A stretch of DNA of 64,000 bases. Source: Candidatus Nanosynbacter sp. TM7-075. GTDB lineage: Bacteria; Patescibacteriota; Saccharimonadia; Saccharimonadales; Saccharimonadaceae. Both the position numbers and the translations under genes were made by a program. Of the stretch, positions 17,231 through 26,335 are shown one piece after another. The stretch spans positions 384,956 through 448,955 of the forward strand of contig NZ_JAJQJW010000002.1 of the NCBI RefSeq assembly GCF_022828255.1. Reading direction: 5' to 3'. The notes under the pieces are model-generated. The model was not told where the DNA came from. It was given only the letters and a program-made list of their open reading frames with translations, and made no database searches. How positions within the stretch are numbered: the stretch's first letter is position 1; each line of letters opens with the position of its first letter.

Positions 17231-17236
17231 ATTGTA
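17231..17236 (-). promoter_or_regulatory. -10 hexamer of the structured leader
   Basis: TACAAT on the minus strand, six bases before 17224, the first base of helix P1. No clear -35 is seen. It overlaps the divergent ruvB promoter region. Confidence 0.6.
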
Positions 17237-17246
17237 CTATAAATGT

Positions 17247-17252
17247 TATAAT
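17247..17252 (+). promoter_or_regulatory. -10 hexamer of ruvB (leaderless)
   Basis: TATAAT with six bases before the ATG at 17259. Confidence 0.75.
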
Positions 17253-17258
17253 TAGTTT

Positions 17259-18257
17259 ATGGCAATTGAAAGAATAGTTGATACAAGTTCGCATGATGAT
17301 GATTCTGAAGAGCAGCGAATTGAGGTGAGTCTGCGTCCGCAGAGTTTTGCTGAGTATGTTGGTCAGGAAAGATTAAAACGTAATTTGCGCTTGGCGATTG
17401 ATGCGGCTAAAAAGCGCGGCGAGCCGTTGGATCACGTATTATTATATGGTCCGCCGGGGCTTGGTAAAACAACTATGGCGACAGTGATTGCTAATGAAAT
17501 GGGCACGAATCTGCGGATTACTAGTGGTCCAGCAATTGAAAAAGCGGGCGATTTGGCGTCGATTCTGACTAATTTATCGGACGGCGATATTCTGTTTATC
17601 GATGAGATTCATCGGTTGGGTCGGTCTGTAGAAGAGATTTTATATTCCGCAATGGAAGATTTTAAGCTGGATATTGTGATTGGAAAAGGTCCGGCAGCGC
17701 GATCAATTCGATTGGATTTGCCGCGATTTACGGTGATTGGTGCGACGACACGAACCGGAAGTTTGGCGGCACCTTTGCGCGATAGGTTTGGGCATATTTA
17801 TCGCTTGGAATTTTACACGCCAGAGGATATTGCGAAAATTGTGACGCGTAGTGCGAAGATTTTGGAGTCGTCAATTCGAAGTGAAGCGGCGGATCTATTG
17901 TCGACGCGAGCGCGCTTGACGCCACGTATTGCCAATAGACTTCTTAAGCGAGTTCGTGATTACGCAGACGTTAATGGTGATGGAATAATTGATGTAAAAA
18001 CTACGACTAATGCTTTGGAAATGTTGGAAGTAGATGAGTTGGGCTTGGATCCGGCTGATCGTAATTTATTACAGTCGATTCTGGAAAATTATGGCGATAA
18101 TCCTGTTGGATTAACAACAATTGCGGCGTTGACTGGTGACGAGGCGACAACAATTGAGGATTTTTATGAACCATATTTGCTACAAATTGGTTTTATTGAG
18201 CGCACGCCGCGTGGTCGTCGAGTAACAATTAAGGCAAAGCGACATTTGGGAAAATAG
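17259..18257 (+). CDS. ruvB: Holliday junction ATPase RuvB
   Basis: RuvB is the AAA+ motor of branch migration. The 332-residue protein has [19 protein letters not shown], Walker [10 protein letters not shown], Walker [11 protein letters not shown], sensor [18 protein letters not shown] and the C-terminal winged helix ([17 protein letters not shown]). It is separated from ruvC/ruvA by the DUF4352 gene on the other strand and has its own leaderless promoter. Confidence 0.98.
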   Translation: MAIERIVDTSSHDDDSEEQRIEVSLRPQSFAEYVGQERLKRNLRLAIDAAKKRGEPLDHVLLYGPPGLGKTTMATVIANEMGTNLRITSGPAIEKAGDLASILTNLSDGDILFIDEIHRLGRSVEEILYSAMEDFKLDIVIGKGPAARSIRLDLPRFTVIGATTRTGSLAAPLRDRFGHIYRLEFYTPEDIAKIVTRSAKILESSIRSEAADLLSTRARLTPRIANRLLKRVRDYADVNGDGIIDVKTTTNALEMLEVDELGLDPADRNLLQSILENYGDNPVGLTTIAALTGDEATTIEDFYEPYLLQIGFIERTPRGRRVTIKAKRHLGK

Positions 18258-18319
18258 TTATCGTATTCTTCGACTTTTTGTGTTTTAATAAAACCAGACA
18301 AACTTAACTAGGAGCCGCC

Positions 18320-18367
18320 ATGGGCAAAAAACAAGACTATCTTAAGTTCTGTCGTGTTATAATATAG
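18320..18367 (+). CDS. possible 15-codon leader ORF upstream of the PH-domain gene
   Basis: ATG with an upstream AGGAG-like site reads MGKKQDYLKFCRVII and stops two bases before the next gene's start. It overlaps the -10 hexamer at 18358. This could be a chance ORF or a small leader peptide; nothing else supports it. Confidence 0.25.
   Translation: MGKKQDYLKFCRVII
18358..18363 (+). promoter_or_regulatory. -10 hexamer of the PH-domain gene (leaderless)
   Basis: TATAAT with six bases before the ATG at 18370. Confidence 0.72.
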
Positions 18368-18369
18368 GC

Positions 18370-19206
18370 ATGAATCCACAAACATCCTCGTCAGAAGATT
18401 TAACGCAGCCTGTTGCGTACGATGCTGATGGTCGACCACTATACCATCATCCGTCACAGACTGGTCGTCCAGCTCCGGTTGTGGCGCAGACGAATTCTTA
18501 TGTGACGGCAAGACCGGAAATTATTGATGGGGAGAATTTTGATCCGCGATTGCGTAGTCAATATGCCAATGAGCCGCAAGTCGTACATGTTGCGCGAGAT
18601 ATTGACCCGAAGCCGTTTACTATTAGCGATGACCTGAAGCAAAAGCATGAAAAATCAGTCCAGCAATACCCGAATCTCAATTTGAGTGAAGGCGAATATA
18701 TTATTTTGGATATTAAACGCCATCCGATTGGTATGCTTATTCCAACAGGAATTTCGGTTTTTTTGGTGGTGATGATCATGGTGTTTGTGATGTTTTATCC
18801 GTCAATTGCTCGTGACGCAATTATCTCGCCGATGCCTTCGCTGACCGATGTGTTTGGCGTGGCGATGTTGCTTATTGGGATAGTGGCGCTTGGTGGTGCG
18901 GTGTCTTTGTGGATATATTTGCAGAATCACTTTTACATGACAAACGAAAGTGTGATTCAGGAAATTCAGGGTAGTTTATTTTATCGGCACGAGCAAACGG
19001 TGAGCTTAGGCAGTATTGAGGATGCAAGCTTCCTCCAATCTGGAATTATTCAGACTCTTTTCAATTATGGCACGATTCGTCTCAGCACCGAGGGCGAAGA
19101 AACGACATATATATTCCATTTTGTGGCAAATCCACGCAAGCAAATTGCGATAATCAATAATGCCATTGAAGACTTTAAGAATGGCCGTCCTGTTTGTGAT
19201 GATTAG
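18370..19206 (+). CDS. membrane protein with bacterial PH-like (YdbS/DUF304) domain
   Basis: A 278-residue protein: Pro/Gln/His-rich cytoplasmic N-terminus (about 1-95), two hydrophobic helices (about 120-143 and 157-183), then a PH-like domain with HFYMTNESVIQEIQGSLFYR and SLGSIEDASFLQSGIIQTLF, the pattern of YdbS/YdbT-type bPH2 proteins. The function in this lineage is unknown. It is monocistronic and convergent with the pilin-like gene at 19211. Confidence 0.85.
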   Translation: MNPQTSSSEDLTQPVAYDADGRPLYHHPSQTGRPAPVVAQTNSYVTARPEIIDGENFDPRLRSQYANEPQVVHVARDIDPKPFTISDDLKQKHEKSVQQYPNLNLSEGEYIILDIKRHPIGMLIPTGISVFLVVMIMVFVMFYPSIARDAIISPMPSLTDVFGVAMLLIGIVALGGAVSLWIYLQNHFYMTNESVIQEIQGSLFYRHEQTVSLGSIEDASFLQSGIIQTLFNYGTIRLSTEGEETTYIFHFVANPRKQIAIINNAIEDFKNGRPVCDD

Positions 19207-19210
19207 CTAA

Positions 19211-19603
19211 TTATTTGTGGCGACTTTCTTTTACGTAGTCATCTTCATCGACAAGCGTCGCAACAAGTTTATACGACTTACATTTTCCATCATTACAATT
19301 TGAAGATTCATAGCGATAACTGCTGTCTTTTTCGCCAATTTTCTTACCTTGCGGATCTTTTAACAATGCGGGATCCATAGTCGGAAGCGTACCTTCTTCT
19401 AACTTCTCTGGGTAATAGCCATTTTTAACGTAAAAACCTTCTTCCAGGCTATAATGCATGGCGTTAATCGCGGTGCGTTTTTTGGCGTTGTTTGATTCGT
19501 TGGTCAATTTTGTATATTGTGAGAAACCTAAGATTGCGATAATAATCAAGAAAGTCGCTACAACCAAAAGTTCAATAATAGTGAAACCGTTTCGCTTATT
19601 CAT
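19211..19603 (-). CDS. type IV pilin-like protein (stand-alone)
   Basis: The 130-residue protein begins MNKRNGFTIIELLVVATFLI: a short basic leader, Gly before Phe, Glu at +5 and a hydrophobic helix, the class III signal cleaved by PilD. The globular part has GYYPEKLEEGTLP and a Cys pair (SSNCNDGKCKSY) that may form the D-loop. It lies away from both pilus operons and has its own promoter. It may be a minor pilin or an alternative major pilin. Confidence 0.9.
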   Translation of the reverse strand: MNKRNGFTIIELLVVATFLIIIAILGFSQYTKLTNESNNAKKRTAINAMHYSLEEGFYVKNGYYPEKLEEGTLPTMDPALLKDPQGKKIGEKDSSYRYESSNCNDGKCKSYKLVATLVDEDDYVKESRHK

Positions 19604-19610
19604 GAATGTA

Positions 19611-19616
19611 ATTATA
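19611..19616 (-). promoter_or_regulatory. -10 hexamer of the stand-alone pilin gene (near-leaderless)
   Basis: TATAAT on the minus strand with seven bases before the ATG at 19603. Confidence 0.7.
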
Positions 19617-19637
19617 GCAAATCTTGCAACAAATCGG

Positions 19638-19643
19638 TATAAT
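19638..19643 (+). promoter_or_regulatory. -10 hexamer of recA
   Basis: TATAAT, then a leader of about 20 bases with an AAGGAGGG ribosome site before the ATG at 19671. No SOS box is evident. Confidence 0.7.
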
Positions 19644-19670
19644 AAAGGAAGTAACTAAGGAGGGAATGCT

Positions 19671-20726
19671 ATGGCAAAATCAGACAGTAAAACAGTAAAT
19701 CCAGAAAAGTCAAGTCAGGCATCGGATAAAAAAGTTGATGAAGGTAAGCTTAAGGCGCTTGGTCTGGCAATGGATCAAATCACCAAGCAATTTGGCGACG
19801 GATCAATTATGAAATTAGGCGAGGCTCATAAAGTTGATGTTGAGGTAATTCCTTCTGGAGCTTTGAGCTTGGATTTGGCGCTTGGTGGCGGATATCCAAA
19901 GGGTCGTATTATAGAAATCTATGGTCCAGAAAGTTCAGGTAAGACAACATTAACGCTTCACGCTATTGCAGAAATTCAGAAGCAGGGCGGAACGGCGGCG
20001 TTTATTGATGCTGAGCATGCCCTTGATCCAGCATACGCCAAGCGTCTGGGTGTGGATACGGAAAATTTGTTGGTGTCTCAGCCAGATAACGGCGAGCAAG
20101 CATTGGAAATTACGGAGACGCTGGTTCGTTCGAACGCGGTGGATTTGGTGATAGTCGACTCGGTGGCTGCCTTGACGCCACAGGCTGAAATTGATGGCGA
20201 TATGGGTGATTCTCATATGGGTCTTCAGGCTCGATTGATGAGTCAGGCTCTACGTAAATTGACGGGAATTATCAATAAGTCGAAAGCTACGGTGATCTTT
20301 ATCAATCAGATTCGTATGAAAATTGGCGTGATGTTTGGCAATCCTGAAACGACAACTGGCGGTAATGCGTTGAAGTTTTATGCGTCGCAGCGAATTGATA
20401 TTCGTCGAATTGGTCAAATCAAAGTTGGCGATGATATTATTGGTAACCGCACGAAAATTAAGGTCGTGAAAAATAAGATTGCACCGCCGTTCCGTGTGGC
20501 TGAATTTGATATTATGTACAACGAGGGAATTAGTAAAACTGGCGATATCTTGGACTTAGCGGCAACGCACGGTATAGTTGAAAAATCTGGCGCGTTTTAT
20601 AAATATAACGGCGAAACGATTGGTCAAGGGCGCGACAAAACGAAGAATTATTTGAAGGAAAATCCTGAGGTTTTGGCGGAAATTGATCAGAAAGTGCGTG
20701 ATAAAGTGAAGGAGGAGGAAAAGTAA
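19671..20726 (+). CDS. recA: recombinase RecA
   Basis: RecA forms the strand-exchange filament. The 351-residue product has [20 protein letters not shown], Walker [13 protein letters not shown], Walker [13 protein letters not shown], loop L2 around [19 protein letters not shown], and an acidic/basic C-terminus. The strong Shine-Dalgarno suits an abundant protein. Its TAA overlaps the start of the 2H-phosphoesterase gene, and recX follows soon after. Confidence 0.99.
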   Translation: MAKSDSKTVNPEKSSQASDKKVDEGKLKALGLAMDQITKQFGDGSIMKLGEAHKVDVEVIPSGALSLDLALGGGYPKGRIIEIYGPESSGKTTLTLHAIAEIQKQGGTAAFIDAEHALDPAYAKRLGVDTENLLVSQPDNGEQALEITETLVRSNAVDLVIVDSVAALTPQAEIDGDMGDSHMGLQARLMSQALRKLTGIINKSKATVIFINQIRMKIGVMFGNPETTTGGNALKFYASQRIDIRRIGQIKVGDDIIGNRTKIKVVKNKIAPPFRVAEFDIMYNEGISKTGDILDLAATHGIVEKSGAFYKYNGETIGQGRDKTKNYLKENPEVLAEIDQKVRDKVKEEEK

Positions 20727-21250
20727 TGCGAGCAGTAGAGTCCAGATATTCAGCCGAACACCATATGGCGTCAGTTAATCTTATTTTTGATGATGAGCAG
20801 ACCGCTTACCTTCGAGAGCTGTCGGAAAAAATGAATCTTGATTTCGGTGAGTTTATTCCGCACGCAACGCTGATCAATGTAACTGAGCAGGATATACCGC
20901 GTCTCAAGTTAGCTGCCGCTGCGTTGCCGTCCCTAGATAAACTGGTGCTTGACGGTGTTAACTTCTTGCCAGATGAAGCTGGTAACTGTGTTTGGGTTGA
21001 ATTGCGTGTACAGAAAACCTCCTGGATGGTTGAAGTGCGTCGGAAGTTGCTTGAAATGCTGGACGATATTCATCCGGGGCTGGATATTGATGGATTCCGT
21101 CCACACATTACGATTGGGTGTGTCGAGGCTGGTACACTTGGCGATGTCGATATGAGCGCCATTCCGCGCCAACTGCCGGTTATTACTAAGCCGCGTGCTG
21201 CTGCTTGCTATAACGGCATGCATGGCAAAGTGGTTGAGGTGGTCGAATAG
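20726..21250 (+). CDS. 2H phosphoesterase (2'-5' RNA ligase-like)
   Basis: The 174-residue protein has the two H-x-T/S motifs of the 2H superfamily: PHATLI at about residue 46 and RPHITIG at about residue 128. Family members act on 2'-5' bonds or cyclic phosphates in RNA or nucleotides; the substrate here is unknown. The start overlaps the recA stop by one base (a second Met at residue 14 is an alternative). Position between recA and recX is unusual and may only reflect operon packing. Confidence 0.85.
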   Translation: MRAVESRYSAEHHMASVNLIFDDEQTAYLRELSEKMNLDFGEFIPHATLINVTEQDIPRLKLAAAALPSLDKLVLDGVNFLPDEAGNCVWVELRVQKTSWMVEVRRKLLEMLDDIHPGLDIDGFRPHITIGCVEAGTLGDVDMSAIPRQLPVITKPRAAACYNGMHGKVVEVVE

Positions 21251-21281
21251 TCCACTAGTAGCTAGCGCATAGTTTTGGCGC

Positions 21282-21287
21282 TATAAT
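21282..21287 (+). promoter_or_regulatory. -10 hexamer of recX (leaderless)
   Basis: TATAAT with six bases before the ATG at 21294. Confidence 0.75.
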
Positions 21288-21293
21288 AGATTT

Positions 21294-21947
21294 ATGAAAA
21301 TCACTGATATTTCTCTTCAGACTCGTGATAAAAATCGTGTCAATGTAAGTGTTGACGGGAAATATCGTTTTAGCTTGGACGTATTTCAGGTCGGCGAACT
21401 AGGCATTAAGATTGGTCGCGAATATACGGAAGAGGAAATTTCGAAATTAGAAGACGATAGCCAGTTTGGCAAGTTGTATGCTAGATCTATAGAATACTGT
21501 TTAATGCGTCCGCGAGCCATCAAAGAAGTGCGCGATTATCTGCGTCGGAAAACACTAGCCACTCGTCGACGTTCAGCGAAAACTGGAAAAATTATTGAAC
21601 GTCCTGGAATAAAGCCGGAGATTGCCGAGCGCGTCTTGGATCGTCTTATTGAGAAGAAATATTTGGACGATGAAAAATTTGCTCGATTTTGGTTTGAGCA
21701 GCGGTTTATGAAAAAAGGCGCTAGTATTCGTCGCTTGAAATTGGAACTGGCGCAAAAGGGAATTGATAATACAGCGATTGAATCATTGGTTAAAGAGAAT
21801 ATTCGCTCTGATGACGAGGAATTACGGAAGGTCATTGCTAAAAAACGTTATCGATATAGTGATCAGCAGAAGTTAATGCAATATTTGGCTAGGCAGGGTT
21901 TTTCTTATGATGACATTAAGAAGGCTCTTGAAAACCCAAATGATTAA
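21294..21947 (+). CDS. recX: RecA regulator RecX
   Basis: RecX binds the RecA filament and tunes it. The 217-residue all-helical protein has the characteristic three-helix repeats: YCLMRPRAIKEVRDYLRRK, ERVLDRLIEKKYLDDEKFARFW and LMQYLARQGFSYDDIKKAL. Its last four bases overlap the convergent PRC-barrel gene. Confidence 0.93.
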   Translation: MKITDISLQTRDKNRVNVSVDGKYRFSLDVFQVGELGIKIGREYTEEEISKLEDDSQFGKLYARSIEYCLMRPRAIKEVRDYLRRKTLATRRRSAKTGKIIERPGIKPEIAERVLDRLIEKKYLDDEKFARFWFEQRFMKKGASIRRLKLELAQKGIDNTAIESLVKENIRSDDEELRKVIAKKRYRYSDQQKLMQYLARQGFSYDDIKKALENPND

Positions 21948-22531
21948 TCAGCTTTTGTAGATTCTGGTTGTGGACGAGGCTGCTTGCGGAATGGATTTTC
22001 GTATGAATTTATCTGCGAAATAGGTGTTTTTTCGGCTATGTGCGAGATAGTTGCTGATTTTACAACAATTTTATCGTCGGTTACTTTTATAATCTGAGAA
22101 CGATGAATAAGCAATTCTGTGTCGCCAAAACTTTTCAAGAACGGTCGCCGAATTCGGAGTTGTTGTATAATAAAATTCCCAGCCGCCAGTGTGTATCCGA
22201 TAACTTTTCCGATTTTCTTATTTTTTTCATCAATAACCAACTTGTCTTTTAATGCAAAATTGATGTCATAAATTTCTTTTATAGTAATCACATCATCAAT
22301 TCCGATGATCTCATCGGTTGAATCGATAATCATACCGAGTGGTCCAATTTCTCTGACGTCGTCAATGCGAAGCAGGCTAGGGTGTTGGTCCAGAAGTCGT
22401 CCTTCAAGTTCATATGCGATTATAGACAAATTCTTAGGATTGATAATTTCCCGCGATGTTCGCGCTAGCTCGGAACCCGTCTGAAGACTCATGACGGGAA
22501 TATCAAGGAAGCGATCTGCGGATATAAGCAT
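21944..22531 (-). CDS. PRC-barrel domain protein
   Basis: A 195-residue protein with two PRC-barrel-like modules: LDIPVMSLQTGSELARTSRE near the start and the second around residues 95-150 (IGKVIGYTLAAGNFIIQQL). The tail is Pro/Gln-rich. PRC barrels occur in RimM, in photosynthetic reaction centres and in many small bacterial proteins of unknown role. It ends convergent with recX and reads away from the pilus operon, 24 bases downstream of its last gene, with its own -10 hexamer. Confidence 0.85.
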   Translation of the reverse strand: MLISADRFLDIPVMSLQTGSELARTSREIINPKNLSIIAYELEGRLLDQHPSLLRIDDVREIGPLGMIIDSTDEIIGIDDVITIKEIYDINFALKDKLVIDEKNKKIGKVIGYTLAAGNFIIQQLRIRRPFLKSFGDTELLIHRSQIIKVTDDKIVVKSATISHIAEKTPISQINSYENPFRKQPRPQPESTKAD

Positions 22532-22537
22532 AACTAT

Positions 22538-22543
22538 ATTATA
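22538..22543 (-). promoter_or_regulatory. -10 hexamer of the PRC-barrel gene (leaderless)
   Basis: TATAAT on the minus strand with six bases before the ATG at 22531. Confidence 0.72.
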
Positions 22544-22555
22544 AACGGTTGTGTT

Positions 22556-22840
22556 CTATTCGGCAAACGGATTGGAGCGACCAGCTGGCAGACTAAACGA
22601 GTCGTTTGCTGAAGTTGATGGTCGGAAGTCTTTAATAATTTGCATGGTTTTTTTATCGAAGCTTATTGATGCGGTTTGTGGTTCTTCAGTAGGAACTGCT
22701 AAAAGTCCGCTCAAAAGAAATATCGCGATTGCTACGCCTCCGATTACGACAACGCTATATATTATCACATGAAATCGCCACAGGAATTTGGACAGTGATT
22801 TTACGATTGGTTCGAGTTGTTCTGATATTGATGGGCTCAT
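22556..22840 (-). CDS. small single-pass protein of the pilus operon
   Basis: A 94-residue protein: cytoplasmic N-terminus, one helix (about residues 25-49), and an outer tail with SFDKKTMQIIKDFRPS. Its start overlaps the pilO-like stop by four bases, so it belongs to the pilBCMNO operon. It occupies the place of pilP but lacks a lipobox and a HR domain, so it is probably an analogous inner-membrane accessory protein. Confidence 0.8.
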   Translation of the reverse strand: MSPSISEQLEPIVKSLSKFLWRFHVIIYSVVVIGGVAIAIFLLSGLLAVPTEEPQTASISFDKKTMQIIKDFRPSTSANDSFSLPAGRSNPFAE

Positions 22841-23430
22841 CGTGTATAAACCTTTACCTCAAGTGATTGGATTGATATCTCATGATTATTTGCGCCTCTG
22901 GAAATTGACACACCTGAAAGCTGCATTCGAGTGACATTTTTTTCAATAAGACTAAGGAAATGCAGGAATTTCGTGTAATCTATATGATCTCCCAATTGAA
23001 TTGATACGAAAGTACTTTTCACTCCGGCAGGGCTGGCGGATGTTTGCTTGCTAGGTGTCGCTGTCTTAGCAGAAGTTGTTGGTTCGTTTTGGAAAGAGAA
23101 AGATTTAATCGGAATGCCAGCGCGGTCAGCGTAGGTATTTAAATCCTGAATAATCTGATTCTGATATTGATAAAGCTTCGATTCTGAGACGATATTCTTT
23201 GCTTTTTTAACTGTGTCGGAATTGCGGTCGAGCTGAGATTTTGACGCTAGCAAACTTTGTATTTTTGCGTCAACTGCAGTTGCTTCGGTCTGCATTTTTC
23301 CGACTTCTTCTGATGTTTTACTTAGGAATGAGTAGGCGAAAATAACTAGTCCTACCATTGCTGACAATATTATGAGCAATAATAACGACAGAACAATTCG
23401 CGCGATACTGGCATTTAGAACTTTTTTCAT
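22837..23430 (-). CDS. pilO: type IV pilus alignment protein PilO-like
   Basis: A 197-residue protein with an N-terminal helix (about residues 10-34), a coiled coil (about 38-90) and a ferredoxin-like C-terminal domain (FVSIQLGDHIDYTKFLHFLS, ISIQSLEVKVYTR). PilO pairs with PilN in the inner-membrane alignment complex. It overlaps its neighbours by four bases on both sides. Confidence 0.82.
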   Translation of the reverse strand: MKKVLNASIARIVLSLLLLIILSAMVGLVIFAYSFLSKTSEEVGKMQTEATAVDAKIQSLLASKSQLDRNSDTVKKAKNIVSESKLYQYQNQIIQDLNTYADRAGIPIKSFSFQNEPTTSAKTATPSKQTSASPAGVKSTFVSIQLGDHIDYTKFLHFLSLIEKNVTRMQLSGVSISRGANNHEISIQSLEVKVYTR

Positions 23431-24002
23431 TGTTTTAAGACCTCTGGCTTTGGTGTAACGCTAATTGTTATAGTGATTGGATAATCTGCAGGTTTGTCCG
23501 ATGATTGGTTGCCGCCGCTATAAACAACGGTCTCAAGGTGAACGTCACTAAATATCTCTGATTTTTCTAAGCTAGTTTTTATTCGAATAGCGTCGTCCTT
23601 ATTCTTTCCGAGAGCTGTTAATGACAACGGTTTATCTAGCGCTGAAGTGTCTAGTGTTAGAGAATCCAAAACCATACCTGATGGGATGTACTGTGCAATT
23701 TTTGGAATAATTGTAGAGTAATGAGCTTCGCTGTTGATGATTACCTTAGCTGAGTCGAGGTCTTTCTTAAACTCGCTAACTTCTTTTTGTGTCGATTGAT
23801 ATTGAGCAAGTTTGGCATTTCCTTCGTCGATGTTAGCTTGAGCTGAGGTACGGCTATTTTCTAAGAACAGATAAAATCCGCCAATAGTTAAGAATAGCAA
23901 ACCTGCAAATATCAATGATATGATGCAGTATCGTCTTAAGATGACATTTACTCGTCCAGCGCTGATTTGCTTTTTTTCTTGAGGAGGGAGAAGGTTAATC
24001 AT
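23427..24002 (-). CDS. pilN: type IV pilus alignment protein PilN
   Basis: A 191-residue protein beginning MINLLPPQEKKQ, the conserved cytoplasmic PilN peptide that docks into the groove of PilM, followed by one helix (about 27-47), a coiled coil and a ferredoxin-like domain. The start overlaps the end of pilM by eight bases. Confidence 0.9.
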   Translation of the reverse strand: MINLLPPQEKKQISAGRVNVILRRYCIISLIFAGLLFLTIGGFYLFLENSRTSAQANIDEGNAKLAQYQSTQKEVSEFKKDLDSAKVIINSEAHYSTIIPKIAQYIPSGMVLDSLTLDTSALDKPLSLTALGKNKDDAIRIKTSLEKSEIFSDVHLETVVYSGGNQSSDKPADYPITITISVTPKPEVLKQ

Positions 24003-25047
24003 AAATATCCTCCTGCTTGATTAAGGCTAATCCCGCGACTGGCGATAGCTGAGAGCGGAGCTGTTTTGCTGGCTGCTCTAGTCCATCGAAATTCAGCATT
24101 TGCCACGGACTTGCCACGCGTGCTGGCATTAATAGCTCGTTCGTGAAAAAATCACCGATTCCTGGTAAGTTGCCGCCACCGCCAACGATGAGAACTTGTT
24201 CAATTTTTTTCTCATCAGGGAAGCGGTCTGTGTAATATCGCATAACGCGCTTAACTTCGTTGGTCATTTTTTCCAAACTTGGGCGCAAGGCTCCTGCGAT
24301 TCTGGCTTGCCTTGGGCCGGGATTTAATCCGTTTAATACCTTAAATTGATGAGCTGTTTCAATTGGTACATTCATTTTTTTAGCTAAATTTAAGGTGAGT
24401 GAATAGCCGCCAACATTTAAGCCTCCCGTCACACGTATATCAGAGTCTAGAATCGCGATATCTGTAGTTGATGTACCTATGTCGACAATAACAGTAGGAA
24501 GCATTCCTTCTTCTGTGCGCTTCAGAAGTCTAGCGATTGCGCTGATGTTTGGCTCAATTATTGCAACTTCTAGGCCGCATTGTTTTGTGGCGTCTAACAT
24601 ACTATCGATCATTTTCTTCGGTGCGGCACACATTAGCACACTAAGTTCATCTTTCGTGCGATTGATGATTCGATAGTCCAAATAAAGAGAATCTAATGGG
24701 GCTGGAATGTATTGTTCGGCTTCCAAATTTACCGCACTGCGAATATTGCTTTCTTCTTTCACGGGTAGGCTGAATGTTCGCGAAAATGTTCGGTTAGTTG
24801 GTATGCCCAACGCCACGCGGTTGCTATTAATTTGTCCTACGACGTTTTTCTTCAATAACGTTTTGATATTCTGCGCCAAATATTCAGTGTTGTCTGCAGA
24901 ATTTCCGTCGCTTTTTTGAGAATCGAGGTTAATCGATCCATACCCATGAACCAACATTCGATTTCTGTCAATCGACATTACTTTTATGCTTGTTCGGCTA
25001 ATGTCTAGGCCGATGATTGGTTTTTTTCTATAAAATATGCTCGACAC
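23995..25047 (-). CDS. pilM: type IV pilus actin-like protein PilM
   Basis: PilM is the cytoplasmic actin-fold protein binding PilN. The 350-residue product has PIIGLDISRTSIKVMSIDRN, the phosphate-binding VIVDIGTSTTDIAILDS and the VLIVGGGGNLPGI motif. It starts with GTG, with AGGTGGGG upstream. It follows pilC after 57 bases, so a separate processing or start site is possible. Confidence 0.93.
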   Translation of the reverse strand: MSSIFYRKKPIIGLDISRTSIKVMSIDRNRMLVHGYGSINLDSQKSDGNSADNTEYLAQNIKTLLKKNVVGQINSNRVALGIPTNRTFSRTFSLPVKEESNIRSAVNLEAEQYIPAPLDSLYLDYRIINRTKDELSVLMCAAPKKMIDSMLDATKQCGLEVAIIEPNISAIARLLKRTEEGMLPTVIVDIGTSTTDIAILDSDIRVTGGLNVGGYSLTLNLAKKMNVPIETAHQFKVLNGLNPGPRQARIAGALRPSLEKMTNEVKRVMRYYTDRFPDEKKIEQVLIVGGGGNLPGIGDFFTNELLMPARVASPWQMLNFDGLEQPAKQLRSQLSPVAGLALIKQEDIYD

Positions 25048-25104
25048 GTTATTATTTCCCCACCTATATGTCAGTATTATAGCATAAGCTTTTTTGAAAA
25101 ACTA

Positions 25105-26331
25105 TTATTCCTTAACTTGACCCGCCATACTTGTAATTGGACCCATAACACTAACCGCCACCAGGGCAATAACAATACCCATAGCAACGATCATCACTGG
25201 CTCGATAATAGAGCTAACGCCGTCAATCGCGGTGTCAACTTCCTCCTCGTAAAAGTCAGCGACTTTAACCAGAACTTTGTCCGTTTGTCCGGTTTCTTCA
25301 CCGACAGACAACATCTGTGCTACGATTGGCGGATATAAATCGTCCTGCTCTGCAATAATTTTTGACAAGACTTCACCGTTTTGGACTCGCTTGGTGGCTT
25401 CTTTGAGGGATTTTTCGTAGGCGACATTTCCGACAGCTCGCGAAGTTACGTCTAATGCTTCGAGCACAGCCACGCCCGCACCGATAAGAGCGGAGAAGGT
25501 TCGAGTAAAGCGGGCGATTGCCACCTTCTTAACAATTGGTCCGACAGCTGGAACTTTGATGATGATATTGTGAAATTTTACGCGACCTTTTGGGGTTTTA
25601 ATGTAGCGAATCAATAGCCAAATGCTTCCGACAAATATTGGAATGATTATATACCAAAATGATACTACAAAATCGCTAATTCCGAGCATAATCTCAGTAA
25701 GCATTGGTAGTTTAGCGTCAGGTCCGCCCATGTCTTTAATAGTTTTGCCGATGACTGGAATAATGAAGATCATCAGGATGAAGAAGGCGATAATCGTAAT
25801 GATTAAAAGTACGATCGGGTATGTCATGGCGCCTTTAATTTTTTTCTTCATGGATGAGTTTTTTTCCTGTTGTAGGGCCAGGCGCTTTAAGATGTCATCC
25901 AAAATACCTCCAGTTTCACCCGCAGCAACCATGTTTACATAAATATCATTGAAGGTCTCTGGATGTTTGCTCAGGGCGTCCGCAAAAGACATACCGCCTT
26001 CAATGTCTTTAATTACGGCGTTGACCGTGTCTCGGAAATTGGCGCTTTCGGCGTGTTTTGCCATAGAGTTAAGGGAACGAAGAATAGGAACGCCAGCTGA
26101 AACCATGGCGCTTAATTGGCGAGTAAACATCACCAATTCTTCAGTCTTGGCACCTTTCTTTTTCTTACCGAAAGAAAAACTAAGCTCTTTTTTTGCGCCT
26201 TTTTCTTCAATTTTTATCAATTGTCCGCGTGACCTTAAATTATTAATGGCAGATAGTTTGTCGGCTGCTTCAATAGTTGAAGAGACGGTCTCTTTCTTTT
26301 TATTGACAAGCAAATATTCAAAAATTGGCAT
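25105..26331 (-). CDS. pilC: type IV pilus inner-membrane platform protein PilC
   Basis: The 408-residue protein has two repeated T2SSF domains (ELVMFTRQLSAMVSAGVPIL near residue 65 and IARFTRTFSALIGAGVAVLE near 275) and three membrane helices, one pair in the middle (about 170-235) and the last at the C-terminus (VAMGIVIALVAVSVMGPI). PilC is turned by PilB to build the pilus. It is four bases downstream of pilB. Confidence 0.96.
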   Translation of the reverse strand: MPIFEYLLVNKKKETVSSTIEAADKLSAINNLRSRGQLIKIEEKGAKKELSFSFGKKKKGAKTEELVMFTRQLSAMVSAGVPILRSLNSMAKHAESANFRDTVNAVIKDIEGGMSFADALSKHPETFNDIYVNMVAAGETGGILDDILKRLALQQEKNSSMKKKIKGAMTYPIVLLIITIIAFFILMIFIIPVIGKTIKDMGGPDAKLPMLTEIMLGISDFVVSFWYIIIPIFVGSIWLLIRYIKTPKGRVKFHNIIIKVPAVGPIVKKVAIARFTRTFSALIGAGVAVLEALDVTSRAVGNVAYEKSLKEATKRVQNGEVLSKIIAEQDDLYPPIVAQMLSVGEETGQTDKVLVKVADFYEEEVDTAIDGVSSIIEPVMIVAMGIVIALVAVSVMGPITSMAGQVKE

Positions 26332-26335
26332 AATA

